Assembly: GCA_900549975.1 (NCBI GenBank)
Contig: URQK01000068.1
Coordinates: 1 to 8,850 of the forward strand
DNA: 8,850 nt
Origin: an uncultured Mollicutes bacterium
GTDB taxonomy: Bacteria > Bacillota_I > Bacilli_A > RFN20 > CAG-826
Reading direction: 5' to 3'
The notes beneath the pieces were generated by a model. It did not search any database. It was not told the DNA's origin and was given only the letters and a program-made list of their open reading frames with translations. Numbering within the stretch: the stretch's first letter is position 1; every line of letters begins with the position of its first letter. Position numbers and translations under genes: made by a program. This document shows positions 1 through 6,541 of the stretch, piece by piece.

Positions 1-92
1 ATGTCGCGGCTTGTAAGCCACATGGAGACCGCGGCGATGATGATGAGCACCAGCACAAGGGCGATGAATATGTTAATTCTGTGCTTGTTCAT
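1..92 (-). CDS. N-terminus of a membrane-anchored protein (partial, cut by window edge)
   Basis: An open frame starts at the ATG read from 92-90 and runs off the left edge of the window after about 30 residues. It begins MNKHRINIF and continues into about 18 strongly hydrophobic residues (rich in Leu, Ile, Val and Ala, roughly residues 8-25), then WLTSRD. This is a short basic N-terminus followed by a membrane segment, typical of a signal anchor or uncleaved signal peptide, so most of the protein is probably outside the membrane. A GGAG Shine-Dalgarno sequence (plus-strand CTCC at 102-105) lies 9 nt before the ATG and supports this start. The family cannot be named from so short a piece. It belongs to the GC-rich block, so it probably comes from a different genome than the dnaX-rsmI operon. 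Confidence 0.6.
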   Translation of the reverse strand, partial: MNKHRINIFIALVLVLIIIAAVSMWLTSRD

Positions 93-186
93 ACAAATTT
101 ACTCCGATCTGCCGCCGTGCGGCAAGTGATACAAATGATTATATATCATCACCGGCAAAAAATCCAGTGCTATGTAAGCTGAGCCG
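93..186 (-). promoter_or_regulatory. Intergenic region with a possible -10 box for the membrane protein
   Basis: This is the gap between the MmcQ/YjbR gene and the membrane-anchored protein. Reading the minus strand, a perfect TATAAT lies at 143-138, about 46 nt before the ATG at 92. No convincing -35 box lies 16-18 nt upstream; TTGCCG is present but only about 9 nt away. A T6 run (plus A6 near 155-161) lies downstream of the previous gene's stop and could be part of its transcript end. Only the -10 match is seen; the promoter itself is inferred. Confidence 0.25.
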
Positions 187-200
187 TCAGCTTGTAAGCT
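173..200. repeat. 7-bp inverted repeat over the mmcQ-like stop codon, plus a short direct repeat
   Basis: AAGCTGA (176-182) and TCAGCTT (187-193) are perfect inverted copies separated by GCCG, and the TGA stop of the MmcQ/YjbR gene lies in the second arm. TGTAAGCT also occurs twice as a direct repeat (173-180 and 193-200). On the minus strand the hairpin is followed about 15 nt later by a T6 run. It could be a weak terminator, but the T-run is too far from the stem for a standard intrinsic one. Confidence 0.35.
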
Positions 201-537
201 CCCAGCTCATGTCTATGAGAAAGCGCAGCTTATCATCATCGACTGCGGCAAGCTCAACGCTTATCCAGTGCTCCTTGCTCATGTGATAGGCCGGGAAAAA
301 GCCCGGCTCGGCGCGCAGTGAGCCGGAAAGCAGCGGGTCACACTTTAAGTTTGTGACCGTGACCATGTCATCACCGGGCTCGCCCAGCCTGTGGCGCGGC
401 AGCTCCATGACGAGCGCGAACCACTTTTTACTGCTTTCGTGGCGAAAGACCTCGTAGGTCGGATTCGATATCCAAGGGAAATCGTTTACGGCGGCATAGT
501 TTTCAAGGATATACTGCCGCAGAGTGTCTCTGTCCAT
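187..537 (-). CDS. MmcQ/YjbR family protein
   Basis: A 116-residue protein of the MmcQ/YjbR family (small proteins with a CyaY/YjbR-like fold, described as DNA-binding but with no firmly established cellular role). Family landmarks are visible: a Tyr/Pro segment with FPW near residue 20, VFRH (30-33) followed by KKWFAL (37-42), the VTNLKCDP segment (61-68), PAYHMSKEHW (82-91), and a C-terminal LRFLIDMSWEL. The length is normal for the family. I chose the ATG at 537-535 because a GGAG ribosome-binding site lies 7 nt upstream. A longer frame starting at a TTG (555-553) would place the start before that site. The gene has GC-rich codon use and a TGA stop, unlike the AT-rich genes to the right. 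It follows the coiled-coil gene fragment after a hairpin terminator, so it may have its own promoter or depend on read-through. Confidence 0.88.
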   Translation of the reverse strand: MDRDTLRQYILENYAAVNDFPWISNPTYEVFRHESSKKWFALVMELPRHRLGEPGDDMVTVTNLKCDPLLSGSLRAEPGFFPAYHMSKEHWISVELAAVDDDKLRFLIDMSWELTS

Positions 538-551
538 TTCTGTTCTCCTGT

Positions 552-1463
552 TCAAAACGCCATCCGGAGAACCCGGATGGCGTAATACCGTTTGTCACTT
601 ATTCTCTTCCGAGCGGCGGCGAGCTTCCTCAAATCTGCGGCGAGCCTCCTCGTATTCCCGGCGCGCCTTTTCGTAATCGTTTTTGCAGCGTCTTTAGTTT
701 TATATCCATTTTTAACTAGTTCCATAGCGTAATTAGTAACTTCATTAATGTCTATTTCTACATCTTCACTTTTTTTACCATCAATAATGATAACCATTTC
801 ACCAATTAATGTGTCTTCATCAATTTTGTTTAAGTTCTCTAAATCGTCACGAATATATTCTTCAAATTTTTTTGTTAATTCACGAGCAATACATGCTTTG
901 CGATTGCCTAAAATTAATAATAAATCACTTAATGTATCTTTTATGCGATGCGGTGATTCATAGAAGATAAGCGTTTCTTCTTTATCTTTAAGTTTTTCTA
1001 ATTCTTTGATTCTTACACTATGTTTACTTGCTAAAAATCCATGAAAATAGAAGTGGGTTGTATCTAAACCTGAGCCAAGTAAAGCTAAAAGCATAGCGTT
1101 AGATCCAGATATAACGCTAACTTTGTAATTAGCATCAAGCGCTCTTCTTACTAAGCGTTCACCTGGGTCTGATATTCCAGGATATCCAGCATCAGATATA
1201 TAAGCAACGTTATCACCATTAGCTAAATACTTTAAAATAGTATCACTTGCTTGTTCTTCATTATGCTCATGACAAGAAATTAATTTTTTATTTATTCCAA
1301 AATAACTAAGTAATTTTCCACTATTACGTGTATCTTCACATCCAATTATAGAAACAGAGTTTAATATTTCTAAAGCTCTAGGCGACATTTCTTTCATATT
1401 TCCAATAGGAGTGGCAACTAGATATAAGATGCTTTTTTCTTCATCGAAATTTCTAATTCGCAT
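552..1463 (-). CDS. rsmI: 16S rRNA (cytidine-2'-O)-methyltransferase RsmI, with a foreign 3' end
   Basis: RsmI transfers a methyl group from S-adenosylmethionine to the 2'-OH of C1402 in 16S rRNA, tuning the ribosomal P site. The tetrapyrrole-methylase fold is clear: LYLVATPIGN (13-22), CEDTRNSGKLL (42-52), HEHNEEQ (65-71), ISDAGYPGISDPG (89-101), HGFLASK (141-147), LIFYESPHR (165-173) and RELTKKFEE (194-202). Two loops deviate from the usual form: GYPG where DAGTP is common, and SGSNA where PGPSA is common. The start at 1463 has AAAGGA upstream and overlaps the ricT stop by 11 nt. From about residue 264 onward the translation becomes Arg/Ala-rich and no longer RsmI-like; those codons are the out-of-frame coiled-coil gene. 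The genuine RsmI therefore ends near 675-690 in this window. Its last 20 or so residues, usually a small helical domain, are missing. Confidence 0.9.
   Translation of the reverse strand: MRIRNFDEEKSILYLVATPIGNMKEMSPRALEILNSVSIIGCEDTRNSGKLLSYFGINKKLISCHEHNEEQASDTILKYLANGDNVAYISDAGYPGISDPGERLVRRALDANYKVSVISGSNAMLLALLGSGLDTTHFYFHGFLASKHSVRIKELEKLKDKEETLIFYESPHRIKDTLSDLLLILGNRKACIARELTKKFEEYIRDDLENLNKIDEDTLIGEMVIIIDGKKSEDVEIDINEVTNYAMELVKNGYKTKDAAKTITKRRAGNTRRLAADLRKLAAARKRISDKRYYAIRVLRMAF
557..583 (-). terminator. Hairpin terminator after the coiled-coil gene
   Basis: An 11-bp perfect inverted repeat: ACGCCATCCGG (557-567) pairs with CCGGATGGCGT (573-583) around a 5-nt loop. Read on the minus strand, the GC-rich stem is followed by a short T4 run. 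It begins 11 nt past the TGA stop at 595-597. Position, stem strength and direction fit an intrinsic terminator for the coiled-coil gene. The T-run is short, so some read-through into the MmcQ/YjbR gene is possible. No T-run follows the stem on the plus strand. Confidence 0.7.
595..693 (-). CDS. C-terminal fragment of a heptad-repeat coiled-coil protein (5' end missing)
   Basis: In the minus frame ending at the TGA at 597-595, the sequence reads as three near-perfect seven-residue units, YEKARRE, YEEARRR and FEEARRR, followed by SEENK and the stop. Aromatic residues alternate with Glu/Ala/Arg every seven positions, the pattern of a highly charged coiled coil. At the DNA level it is an imperfect 21-bp tandem repeat. 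Reading back towards higher coordinates, the frame meets a TAA at 696-694, just where composition switches to AT-rich, so the true 5' part of this gene is absent. A terminator hairpin sits directly behind the stop, which supports this as the real end of a gene. The codons are GC-rich. The fragment overlaps the 3' end of the rsmI frame in a different frame and is the actual coding use of this stretch. The family is not identifiable. Confidence 0.6.
   Translation of the reverse strand, partial: RRCKNDYEKARREYEEARRRFEEARRRSEENK
672..696. other. Composition junction, probable chimeric assembly breakpoint
   Basis: GC content falls from about 62% (601-660) to about 28% (721-780) across this interval. 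On the minus strand, RsmI sense (KTKDAAKTI) is still readable down to about 675. The coiled-coil frame (NDYEKARRE) is readable from about 681 downwards, in a different frame. The two readings overlap by only a few codons, as expected when two unrelated sequences are joined at a short shared stretch. No inverted repeats, target-site duplication or integrase gene are visible at the join. Confidence 0.8.
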
Positions 1464-2331
1464 TTTTATTTTCCTTTAAGCATTTATTAACTTCGTCAAG
1501 ACTAATAAATTGTACATCATCGGCTTTTTCAATTTTAATAGTTCTAGTTAAAACATTCATTGAACTAATACGATATTGCTCATTATTATAAATTAATCTT
1601 GTACCAATTTTTGGAAAATCTTTCTTTAAATCAGTATAAGCTTCATCCTCATATTTAAGGCAGCAGATTAATTTACCACAATGCCCGGATAATTTAGGAA
1701 TATTCAACGAAAGCATTTGATTTTTAGCACGGTTAATGGAAATACCATCAAATTCATTTAAGAATGTGGCACAGCATAAAGGCAATCCACATATACCAAT
1801 TCCGCCTACGACTTTAGCTTTATCACGAGTGCCAATTTGGCGTAATTCAATACGGCAATGAAGTCTTGACGCAAGTGCTTTTAATAATTCTCTAAAATCC
1901 ACACGATCATCAGCAAGGTAAGAAAAGATAACTTTGCTACGGTCTAAAGTATATTCGGAAGTAATTAAGCGCATATCAAGGTTTAATTTTTTTATTTCTT
2001 CTAAACAAACTTCATAAGAATTTTTTGCTAATTCAATATTTTCTTTATATAGTTTTACATCTTCATCAGTTGCTTTTCTTAATACTGGCTTAAGTTCTAA
2101 ACTTAATTTGTATTTACTCATAGGTTGAGAAAGCGAATCAACTTTACCAAGTTCTAATCCACGCACTGTTTCAATAACAACATTATCTCCTGGCTTTAAA
2201 TCATCAAAATTAGTGGAAAAATAATATGCTTTTGCCGATTCGTTTAACTTGATAGCGACAAAATAATCATATTTTATGTTTTGAGTTTCTTCACTAACTG
2301 GAATATTGTTATCTAATTTTTTAGAATCCAT
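1453..2331 (-). CDS. ricT: RicT (YaaT), PSP1-domain protein
   Basis: RicT is the PSP1-domain member of the RicA-RicF-RicT complex. In Bacillus subtilis this complex carries iron-sulfur clusters and assists RNase Y-dependent mRNA processing, and affects sporulation, competence and biofilm formation. The protein has 292 residues from the chosen start, typical for the family. Its signature is two C-x4-CC motifs: CGLPLCC (181-187) and CGKLICC (218-224), with LKYEDEAY just after. GTRDKAKVVGGIG (167-179) is another conserved stretch. I chose the ATG at 2331-2329 because AGGAG (2345-2341) lies 9 nt upstream. An ATG three codons earlier (2340-2338) directly touches that AGGAG and is unlikely to be used. 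The start lies 1 nt past the holB stop, with the ribosome-binding site inside holB, suggesting translational coupling. RicA and RicF are not encoded here. Confidence 0.92.
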   Translation of the reverse strand: MDSKKLDNNIPVSEETQNIKYDYFVAIKLNESAKAYYFSTNFDDLKPGDNVVIETVRGLELGKVDSLSQPMSKYKLSLELKPVLRKATDEDVKLYKENIELAKNSYEVCLEEIKKLNLDMRLITSEYTLDRSKVIFSYLADDRVDFRELLKALASRLHCRIELRQIGTRDKAKVVGGIGICGLPLCCATFLNEFDGISINRAKNQMLSLNIPKLSGHCGKLICCLKYEDEAYTDLKKDFPKIGTRLIYNNEQYRISSMNVLTRTIKIEKADDVQFISLDEVNKCLKENKNAN

Positions 2332-2332
2332 A

Positions 2333-3313
2333 TTAATCATCTCCTAATATATTTTGAAATATATGGTCAAGTAATAGACCTATATTAATATTCATATCTA
2401 TTTGACCCCTAGAGGTCATAATTAATAGCAAACTACTATTAATTTGTTTTAAATGTTTACTTAATGTTTTTAAGTTATCTTCATAACTTGTTAAAAATAT
2501 ATTACCACCAATTGATAAATTAACAAGGTCTTGGAAAGCAATGGTTAACATATCTAAATAAAGTCTTGCTGCTTCTTTGCTCTTAACATTAGGAAATACT
2601 AAAGAGTGGAGTTTAGGAATCGCAATATTTTTATTATTGGATAATATATCTAAAGTATTATCTATTGATTTTTTGGCATTTTGATAATCTTTATCATCTA
2701 TCTTTTGCTTAATTAATTCGGCATTATTATAAAAATTACATAATAATTCAGCATCTTTTACTTCAACGCCCAAATTAATTGCTTCTTTTTTCATTTCTTG
2801 TTTATCAATACTTTTGAAATGTAATGTTTGACTTCTTGATACAATAGTTGGAAGAACTCTGCTTTCGTTTTCCGCAGTCAAAAAAGCATAAATGTTATTA
2901 GCGGGTTCTTCTAAAAACTTTAATAAAGCATTAATTGCTTCTAAAGTCATATTTTCAACATGGTTAATAATATAAATCATTTTACCTTTGCTTTCGACAG
3001 AACTAGTTTCAAATTGTGTTTCAATAAGATTAATATCATCTTTTTTTATAGTTTGTTTAGCACCATCAATAATAATTAGATCTGCAAAGGTACGATCATC
3101 AATACGACGACAAGTTAAGCATTCTTCACACGCTAAAGGATTAGGATGATCACACACTAATGATTTAGCAAGAAATATCGCAGACTCTAAAAGAGGAGTA
3201 CCTTGTTCACCAATTAATAAGTAGGCATGAGAAAGGTGAGAAGTATTTAAAGCATTCAAAAATGTTTGGAATACTACTTTTTGATAATTCTTTAAATATG
3301 CACCTATTTTCAT
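2333..3313 (-). CDS. holB: DNA polymerase III delta' subunit
   Basis: HolB (delta') is the stator of the clamp loader, which with DnaX and delta opens the sliding clamp and places it on primed DNA. At 326 residues it has normal length. Visible are HLSHAYLLIG (26-35), a zinc module with Cys at 54, 62, 65 and 68, EAINALLKFLEEP (125-137), and RVLPTIVSRSQ (152-162). The Walker A region reads GEQGTPLLES and lacks the GKT/S lysine, so it should not hydrolyse ATP, as usual for delta'. The SRC motif, whose Arg acts on the neighbouring DnaX ATP site, appears as SRS (159-161) with the Arg kept. The C-terminal collar region (about 200-326) is divergent. The gene starts 1 nt after the tmk stop, with a weak TAGGT ribosome-binding site, consistent with coupling. 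It is distinguished from DnaX by its length and dead P-loop. Confidence 0.9.
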   Translation of the reverse strand: MKIGAYLKNYQKVVFQTFLNALNTSHLSHAYLLIGEQGTPLLESAIFLAKSLVCDHPNPLACEECLTCRRIDDRTFADLIIIDGAKQTIKKDDINLIETQFETSSVESKGKMIYIINHVENMTLEAINALLKFLEEPANNIYAFLTAENESRVLPTIVSRSQTLHFKSIDKQEMKKEAINLGVEVKDAELLCNFYNNAELIKQKIDDKDYQNAKKSIDNTLDILSNNKNIAIPKLHSLVFPNVKSKEAARLYLDMLTIAFQDLVNLSIGGNIFLTSYEDNLKTLSKHLKQINSSLLLIMTSRGQIDMNINIGLLLDHIFQNILGDD

Positions 3314-3314
3314 A

Positions 3315-3935
3315 CTATTTACCTAATTTTTTTAAAATTTCCTTCCATGTATTTTCCACTACTTCATCTAATGGTTTAGATGCGTCAATAATAACATAAC
3401 GATTTTTATATTGTTTAGCTAATTCTAAGAATGTATTACGCACTAATTTATGAAATTCAATTTTTTCTAAATCTAAACGATTGACTTCTCGATTAGCGTT
3501 TGCCGCAATTCGCTTTAATCCTTTTTCAGGCGTGATATCGAAAAGAAGAGTCATATCAGGAAAAGTTCCTTCAGTAGCAAACATATTAATATTTAACACA
3601 TTTTCGACTCCTAAATTTCTTGCTCCGCCTTGATAAGCTAAAGAAGAATCGATATAACGATCACAAATTACAATTTTTCCTTCTTTTAAAGCTGGCCAAA
3701 CTTTTTCCACTAAATGCTGACGTCTACTTGCGGCATATAATAATGCTTCAGCGCGAGCATCAAGCATTGTGTTTGCTTTGTCTAAAATTATATTTCTTAT
3801 TTGTTCCGCAATAGGAGTACCGCCTGGTTCACGAGTGTGAACAACTTGATAACCAATGTCTTCTAGACGTTTTTCAATAATATTACTGACGGTTGTTTTT
3901 CCACTGCCTTCAGGGCCTTCAAATGTAATAAACAT
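3315..3935 (-). CDS. tmk: Thymidylate kinase
   Basis: Tmk phosphorylates dTMP to dTDP with ATP, an essential step towards dTTP in the cytoplasm. The 206-residue length is typical. Motifs are intact: P-loop GPEGSGKTT (7-15), TREPGGTPIAEQIR (34-47), RAEALLYAASRRQH (61-74) in the dTMP-binding region, ICDRYIDSSLAYQG (90-103) with the DRY Asp-Arg, and the lid region RIAANANREVNRLD (142-155). The start at 3935 has GGAG about 10 nt upstream; the ribosome-binding site lies in the 14-nt gap after recR. The stop is TAG, followed 1 nt later by the holB ATG. Placing tmk next to holB is conserved in low-GC Firmicutes and puts nucleotide supply in the same transcript as replication subunits. Confidence 0.96.
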   Translation of the reverse strand: MFITFEGPEGSGKTTVSNIIEKRLEDIGYQVVHTREPGGTPIAEQIRNIILDKANTMLDARAEALLYAASRRQHLVEKVWPALKEGKIVICDRYIDSSLAYQGGARNLGVENVLNINMFATEGTFPDMTLLFDITPEKGLKRIAANANREVNRLDLEKIEFHKLVRNTFLELAKQYKNRYVIIDASKPLDEVVENTWKEILKKLGK

Positions 3936-3949
3936 ATTTATTAATCTCC

Positions 3950-4549
3950 TTATTTGATTTTAGTTCTTCCTTCTAATGATTTGGATAATGTAAGTGAATC
4001 GGCATAGTCTAAATGACCGCCCATTGGTAATCCATATCCTAATCTAGAAACTGAAACATCACATTTTTCTAATAATTTAGCAATAAATTGTGCGGTTGTT
4101 TCTCCGTCAAGTGTAGGCTCTGTGGCTAAAATAACTTCTTTGATTTCACCATTCATTACACGTTTAAGTAATTTATCAATTGATAAATCTTCGTAAGATA
4201 CACCGTTTTGAATGGATAAGACTCCATTCAAAACATGGTATAATCCATTGAATATTTCACTTTTTTCAAAAGCTATAACATCTTTTTGATAGCATACGAC
4301 CATTAATTTGCTTCTATCGCGGTTCAAAGAAGAACAAACCTCACACTTATCTTTTTCGGTTAATATTCCGCATTCAGGACATTGATGAATTTTATGTTTA
4401 ACTTCTAATAAAGCGTTAGCGAATTCTTTTATATCTTCTTCATCCCAAGATAAAATAGAATACGCCATTCTTTCAGCAGATTTAGCCCCGACACTAGGGA
4501 GTTTTTTAAATTCGTCCACTAATGCGTCAAGCGATTTTAGACTTTCCAT
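3950..4549 (-). CDS. recR: Recombination mediator RecR
   Basis: RecR works with RecF and RecO to load RecA onto SSB-coated single-stranded DNA at gaps. The 199-residue protein shows the full layout: an N-terminal helix-hairpin-helix LPSVGAKSAERMA (17-29), a four-Cys zinc finger (C57, C60, C69, C72), a Toprim domain from about 81 with ILATEPTLDGETTA (140-153), and the terminal signature SRLGYGLPMGGHLDYADSLT (168-187) ending in SLEGR. Two positions look unusual against the pattern I know: GGHL where GGDL or GGEL is common, and YADSLT where YADEVT is common. Both are near the Toprim acidic surface. The start at 4549 lies 2 nt after the ebfC stop, with AGGA inside the last ebfC codons. The ebfC-recR order is conserved in many bacteria. 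Confidence 0.95.
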   Translation of the reverse strand: MESLKSLDALVDEFKKLPSVGAKSAERMAYSILSWDEEDIKEFANALLEVKHKIHQCPECGILTEKDKCEVCSSLNRDRSKLMVVCYQKDVIAFEKSEIFNGLYHVLNGVLSIQNGVSYEDLSIDKLLKRVMNGEIKEVILATEPTLDGETTAQFIAKLLEKCDVSVSRLGYGLPMGGHLDYADSLTLSKSLEGRTKIK

Positions 4550-4551
4550 GA

Positions 4552-4848
4552 TTAAAATCCTGGAATTCTATTAGCCATTTTAGCTTGAATTGCTTCATTA
4601 GCCTCTTCAATTTGATTAAGGCATTCGTTAATAGCTTCTTTGATACTTAATTCTAAGAACTCTTTGTCTTCTTTATCTAATCCTGCATCAGCAATTTCGA
4701 TTGCCACTAATTCACGAGTTCCCATCATTTTAACAGTGACAATTCCGTTTTTAGAAACTTGGAATTCTTTTTTTCCTAAAGCGTCTTGTTCCTTTTGCAT
4801 TTCTCTTTGCATTTTTTGTGCTTGAATTAACATTTGTTGCATATTCAT
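4552..4848 (-). CDS. ebfC: YbaB/EbfC family nucleoid-associated protein
   Basis: A 98-residue member of the YbaB/EbfC family, small dimeric DNA-binding proteins that coat the nucleoid and are almost always encoded between dnaX and recR. The N-terminal half is a Met/Gln-rich helix (QQMLIQAQKMQREMQKEQ, 4-21). It is followed by the conserved KKEFQVSKNGIVTVKM strand region (26-41) and a C-terminal acidic helix (about 58-92) ending NRIPGF. Length and layout match the family. The start at 4848 is supported by AAGGAG 9 nt upstream, which overlaps the last dnaX codons. The stop is 2 nt before recR. It may help RecR find DNA, but that is inferred from gene order. A second in-frame ATG two codons later is less well spaced. 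Confidence 0.93.
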   Translation of the reverse strand: MNMQQMLIQAQKMQREMQKEQDALGKKEFQVSKNGIVTVKMMGTRELVAIEIADAGLDKEDKEFLELSIKEAINECLNQIEEANEAIQAKMANRIPGF

Positions 4849-4852
4849 TTTG

Positions 4853-6541
4853 CTATTCTCCTTTAATATTAATTTCTATATTTTCAACTTTTATATCTGG
4901 TAATTTTGATAGTTGCCTTAGTTCCATAAAAGTTCTTGAAGCATCGTAAGATTCGTTTCTACTTAAGGCGTATATTTTTGTTTGAACACCAGATATTAGT
5001 TTGACAACTTCGCATAATTTATTTTGATTTGCTATCAAATTTACTTTTTCTGCTTCATTAGCAAATTGATAATCAAGAACTAATACTTTTTCATTCATCA
5101 CATATGGTTTACCATTTAGAAGAAGTGTGGCAAATTTTCCTAGTGTTGGATGCAATTTATAATCCTCTAAACTTTTCCATTTGGATATTAAAGCCATTTT
5201 CATTTCTTTATTACCAGTTACCATGATTTTAATTAAATCATCTTGTGTTAATTGGTTTTTTTCACCCATAGTGGCAACTTGGCTTAAACTATTAGCGTCC
5301 TCCAATATTTTTGTGCTTGTTTCATTTTGTTTAGCAACTGGTTGTGTAGGAACGCTATTAATATTAGTTTGAACTTGTTTTTCTTCGACTTTTGTTTCTT
5401 TTGAAGTGTTATTTACTAAGCTCTCATTAGTGCTTCTAATATTTTCATTAACAACATCAGTGGCAGAAGATACGTTAAGCAATTTTAATAAAGTGATCTC
5501 AAATAATGTTCTAATATTATTAACAAATTTATAATTGCTTTGTGCATCTAATAAAATATTTATCATTTCAAGAGCCTTTTTGTTTGTTATTTTGTTAGAG
5601 AAATCTTTCACTTGATTTTCTTTTAATTTAACTAATAATGAAACATCATTAGTATTTTTATAAATGATAACATCTTTTAAAATATCAAGCATATCTGTAG
5701 TTAAACGTTTGATATCAACGCCCGCTTCAATAAATTTGTTCATTTTTTCTAGAACATATTTGGTATTTTGTTCATTGATTTTATTTAAGAAATCGACTTT
5801 TTCTTCAATGCTTGCTAATCCAAATAAATCTTCAACATCTTTTTCAGAAATATTAGAACCGCTATAGGCGATAACTTGATCGGCAATAGATAAAGCATCA
5901 CGAACACCGCCATCAGCAAGAGTAGTAATACTTTTTAAAGCATCATCTTCATAGGTGATGTTTTCTTTGGCAAAAATTTCTTTAAGACGCTTAATAATAT
6001 CTTCATCATCCACTTTAGAAAAATCATATCTTTGGCATCTTGATACAATAGTAGGAAGTACTTTATGTGCTTCGGTAGTGGCTAAAATAAATACGACATG
6101 AGCTGGTGGCTCTTCTAATGTTTTTAATAAAGCATTGAAAGCACCAGAAGTCATCATATGAACTTCATCGATAATATAAACTTTGTAACGTCCTTTAATT
6201 GGTGAGTATTTAACTTTTTCAATTAAATCACGCACTTCATCAACGCCATTGTTACTAGCGGCATCAATTTCAATAACATCTGGATGTGATCCATCGCTAA
6301 CGGCCAAACAGTTTGAACAATGATTGCATTGGTGACCTAAGCCTTCTTCACAATTCAAAGCTTTAGCTAATAATTTGGCCATACTTGTTTTTCCTGTTCC
6401 TCTAGGGCCACAAAAAAGATAAGCATGAGCAATTTTATTTGTCGCTAATGCATTTTTCAAAGTTTTTACAATATGTTTTTGCCCTGCAACTTCTTCAAAA
6501 GTAGAAGGACGATATGTTCGATAAAGTGCTTTATATGCCAT
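4853..6541 (-). CDS. dnaX: DNA polymerase III subunits gamma/tau
   Basis: DnaX is the ATP-driven motor of the clamp loader and, as tau, ties it to the polymerase and helicase. The 562-residue protein has: Walker A GPRGTGKTS (45-53); a zinc module with Cys at 64, 72, 75 and 78; Walker B VYIIDEVHM (121-129); LLKTLEEPP (138-146); sensor-1 region FILATTEAHK (151-160); and the SRC motif (167-169) in RVLP-like VLPTIVSRCQRYDF. Domain III runs to about 355. A low-complexity Ser/Asn/Thr/Glu-rich linker spans about 358-430, followed by a tau-like C-terminal domain (about 431-562). The start at 6541 has AGGTGA 6 nt upstream. The first gene of a seven-gene operon, it ends in TAG 4 nt before ebfC. The A7 run at codons 427-429, at the linker/tau boundary, is described separately as a possible frameshift site. 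Confidence 0.95.
   Translation of the reverse strand: MAYKALYRTYRPSTFEEVAGQKHIVKTLKNALATNKIAHAYLFCGPRGTGKTSMAKLLAKALNCEEGLGHQCNHCSNCLAVSDGSHPDVIEIDAASNNGVDEVRDLIEKVKYSPIKGRYKVYIIDEVHMMTSGAFNALLKTLEEPPAHVVFILATTEAHKVLPTIVSRCQRYDFSKVDDEDIIKRLKEIFAKENITYEDDALKSITTLADGGVRDALSIADQVIAYSGSNISEKDVEDLFGLASIEEKVDFLNKINEQNTKYVLEKMNKFIEAGVDIKRLTTDMLDILKDVIIYKNTNDVSLLVKLKENQVKDFSNKITNKKALEMINILLDAQSNYKFVNNIRTLFEITLLKLLNVSSATDVVNENIRSTNESLVNNTSKETKVEEKQVQTNINSVPTQPVAKQNETSTKILEDANSLSQVATMGEKNQLTQDDLIKIMVTGNKEMKMALISKWKSLEDYKLHPTLGKFATLLLNGKPYVMNEKVLVLDYQFANEAEKVNLIANQNKLCEVVKLISGVQTKIYALSRNESYDASRTFMELRQLSKLPDIKVENIEINIKGE
5238..5263 (-). promoter_or_regulatory. Candidate slippery site for a short (gamma-like) DnaX
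   Basis: On the minus strand, codons 427-429 read GAA AAA AAC, giving the heptamer A AAA AAC in the X-XXY-YYZ register (A7 at 5262-5256). A -1 slip continues for five codons (Pro-Ile-Asn-Thr-Arg) to a TGA at 5240-5238, for a product of about 434 residues. Loss of one A also stops fast, at the TAA at 5250-5248. A 7-bp inverted repeat (5223-5229 with 5235-5241) follows 14 nt downstream. In E. coli dnaX the heptamer is A AAA AAG near codons 428-430 and gamma has 431 residues. Here the last base differs, which weakens ribosomal slipping, and no upstream Shine-Dalgarno-like stimulator is evident. Function is inferred. Confidence 0.4.

Noticed and set aside
102..112. Minus-strand AGATCGGAG resembling the start of a sequencing adapter
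   Set aside because: Only the first eight bases match the common AGATCGGAAGAGC adapter and then it diverges. It also supplies the GGAG ribosome-binding site of the membrane protein, so it is genuine sequence.
552..675. Extra C-terminal Arg/Ala-rich domain of RsmI
   Set aside because: These codons are the coiled-coil gene read out of frame, and part of the terminator hairpin; composition and frame logic show it is not a true RsmI extension.
748..963. Open frame on the plus strand inside rsmI, and similar plus-strand frames inside tmk, ebfC, dnaX and the acyltransferase
   Set aside because: They lie opposite well-identified genes, lack good ribosome-binding sites and show no family features; they are antisense shadows of AT-rich coding DNA.
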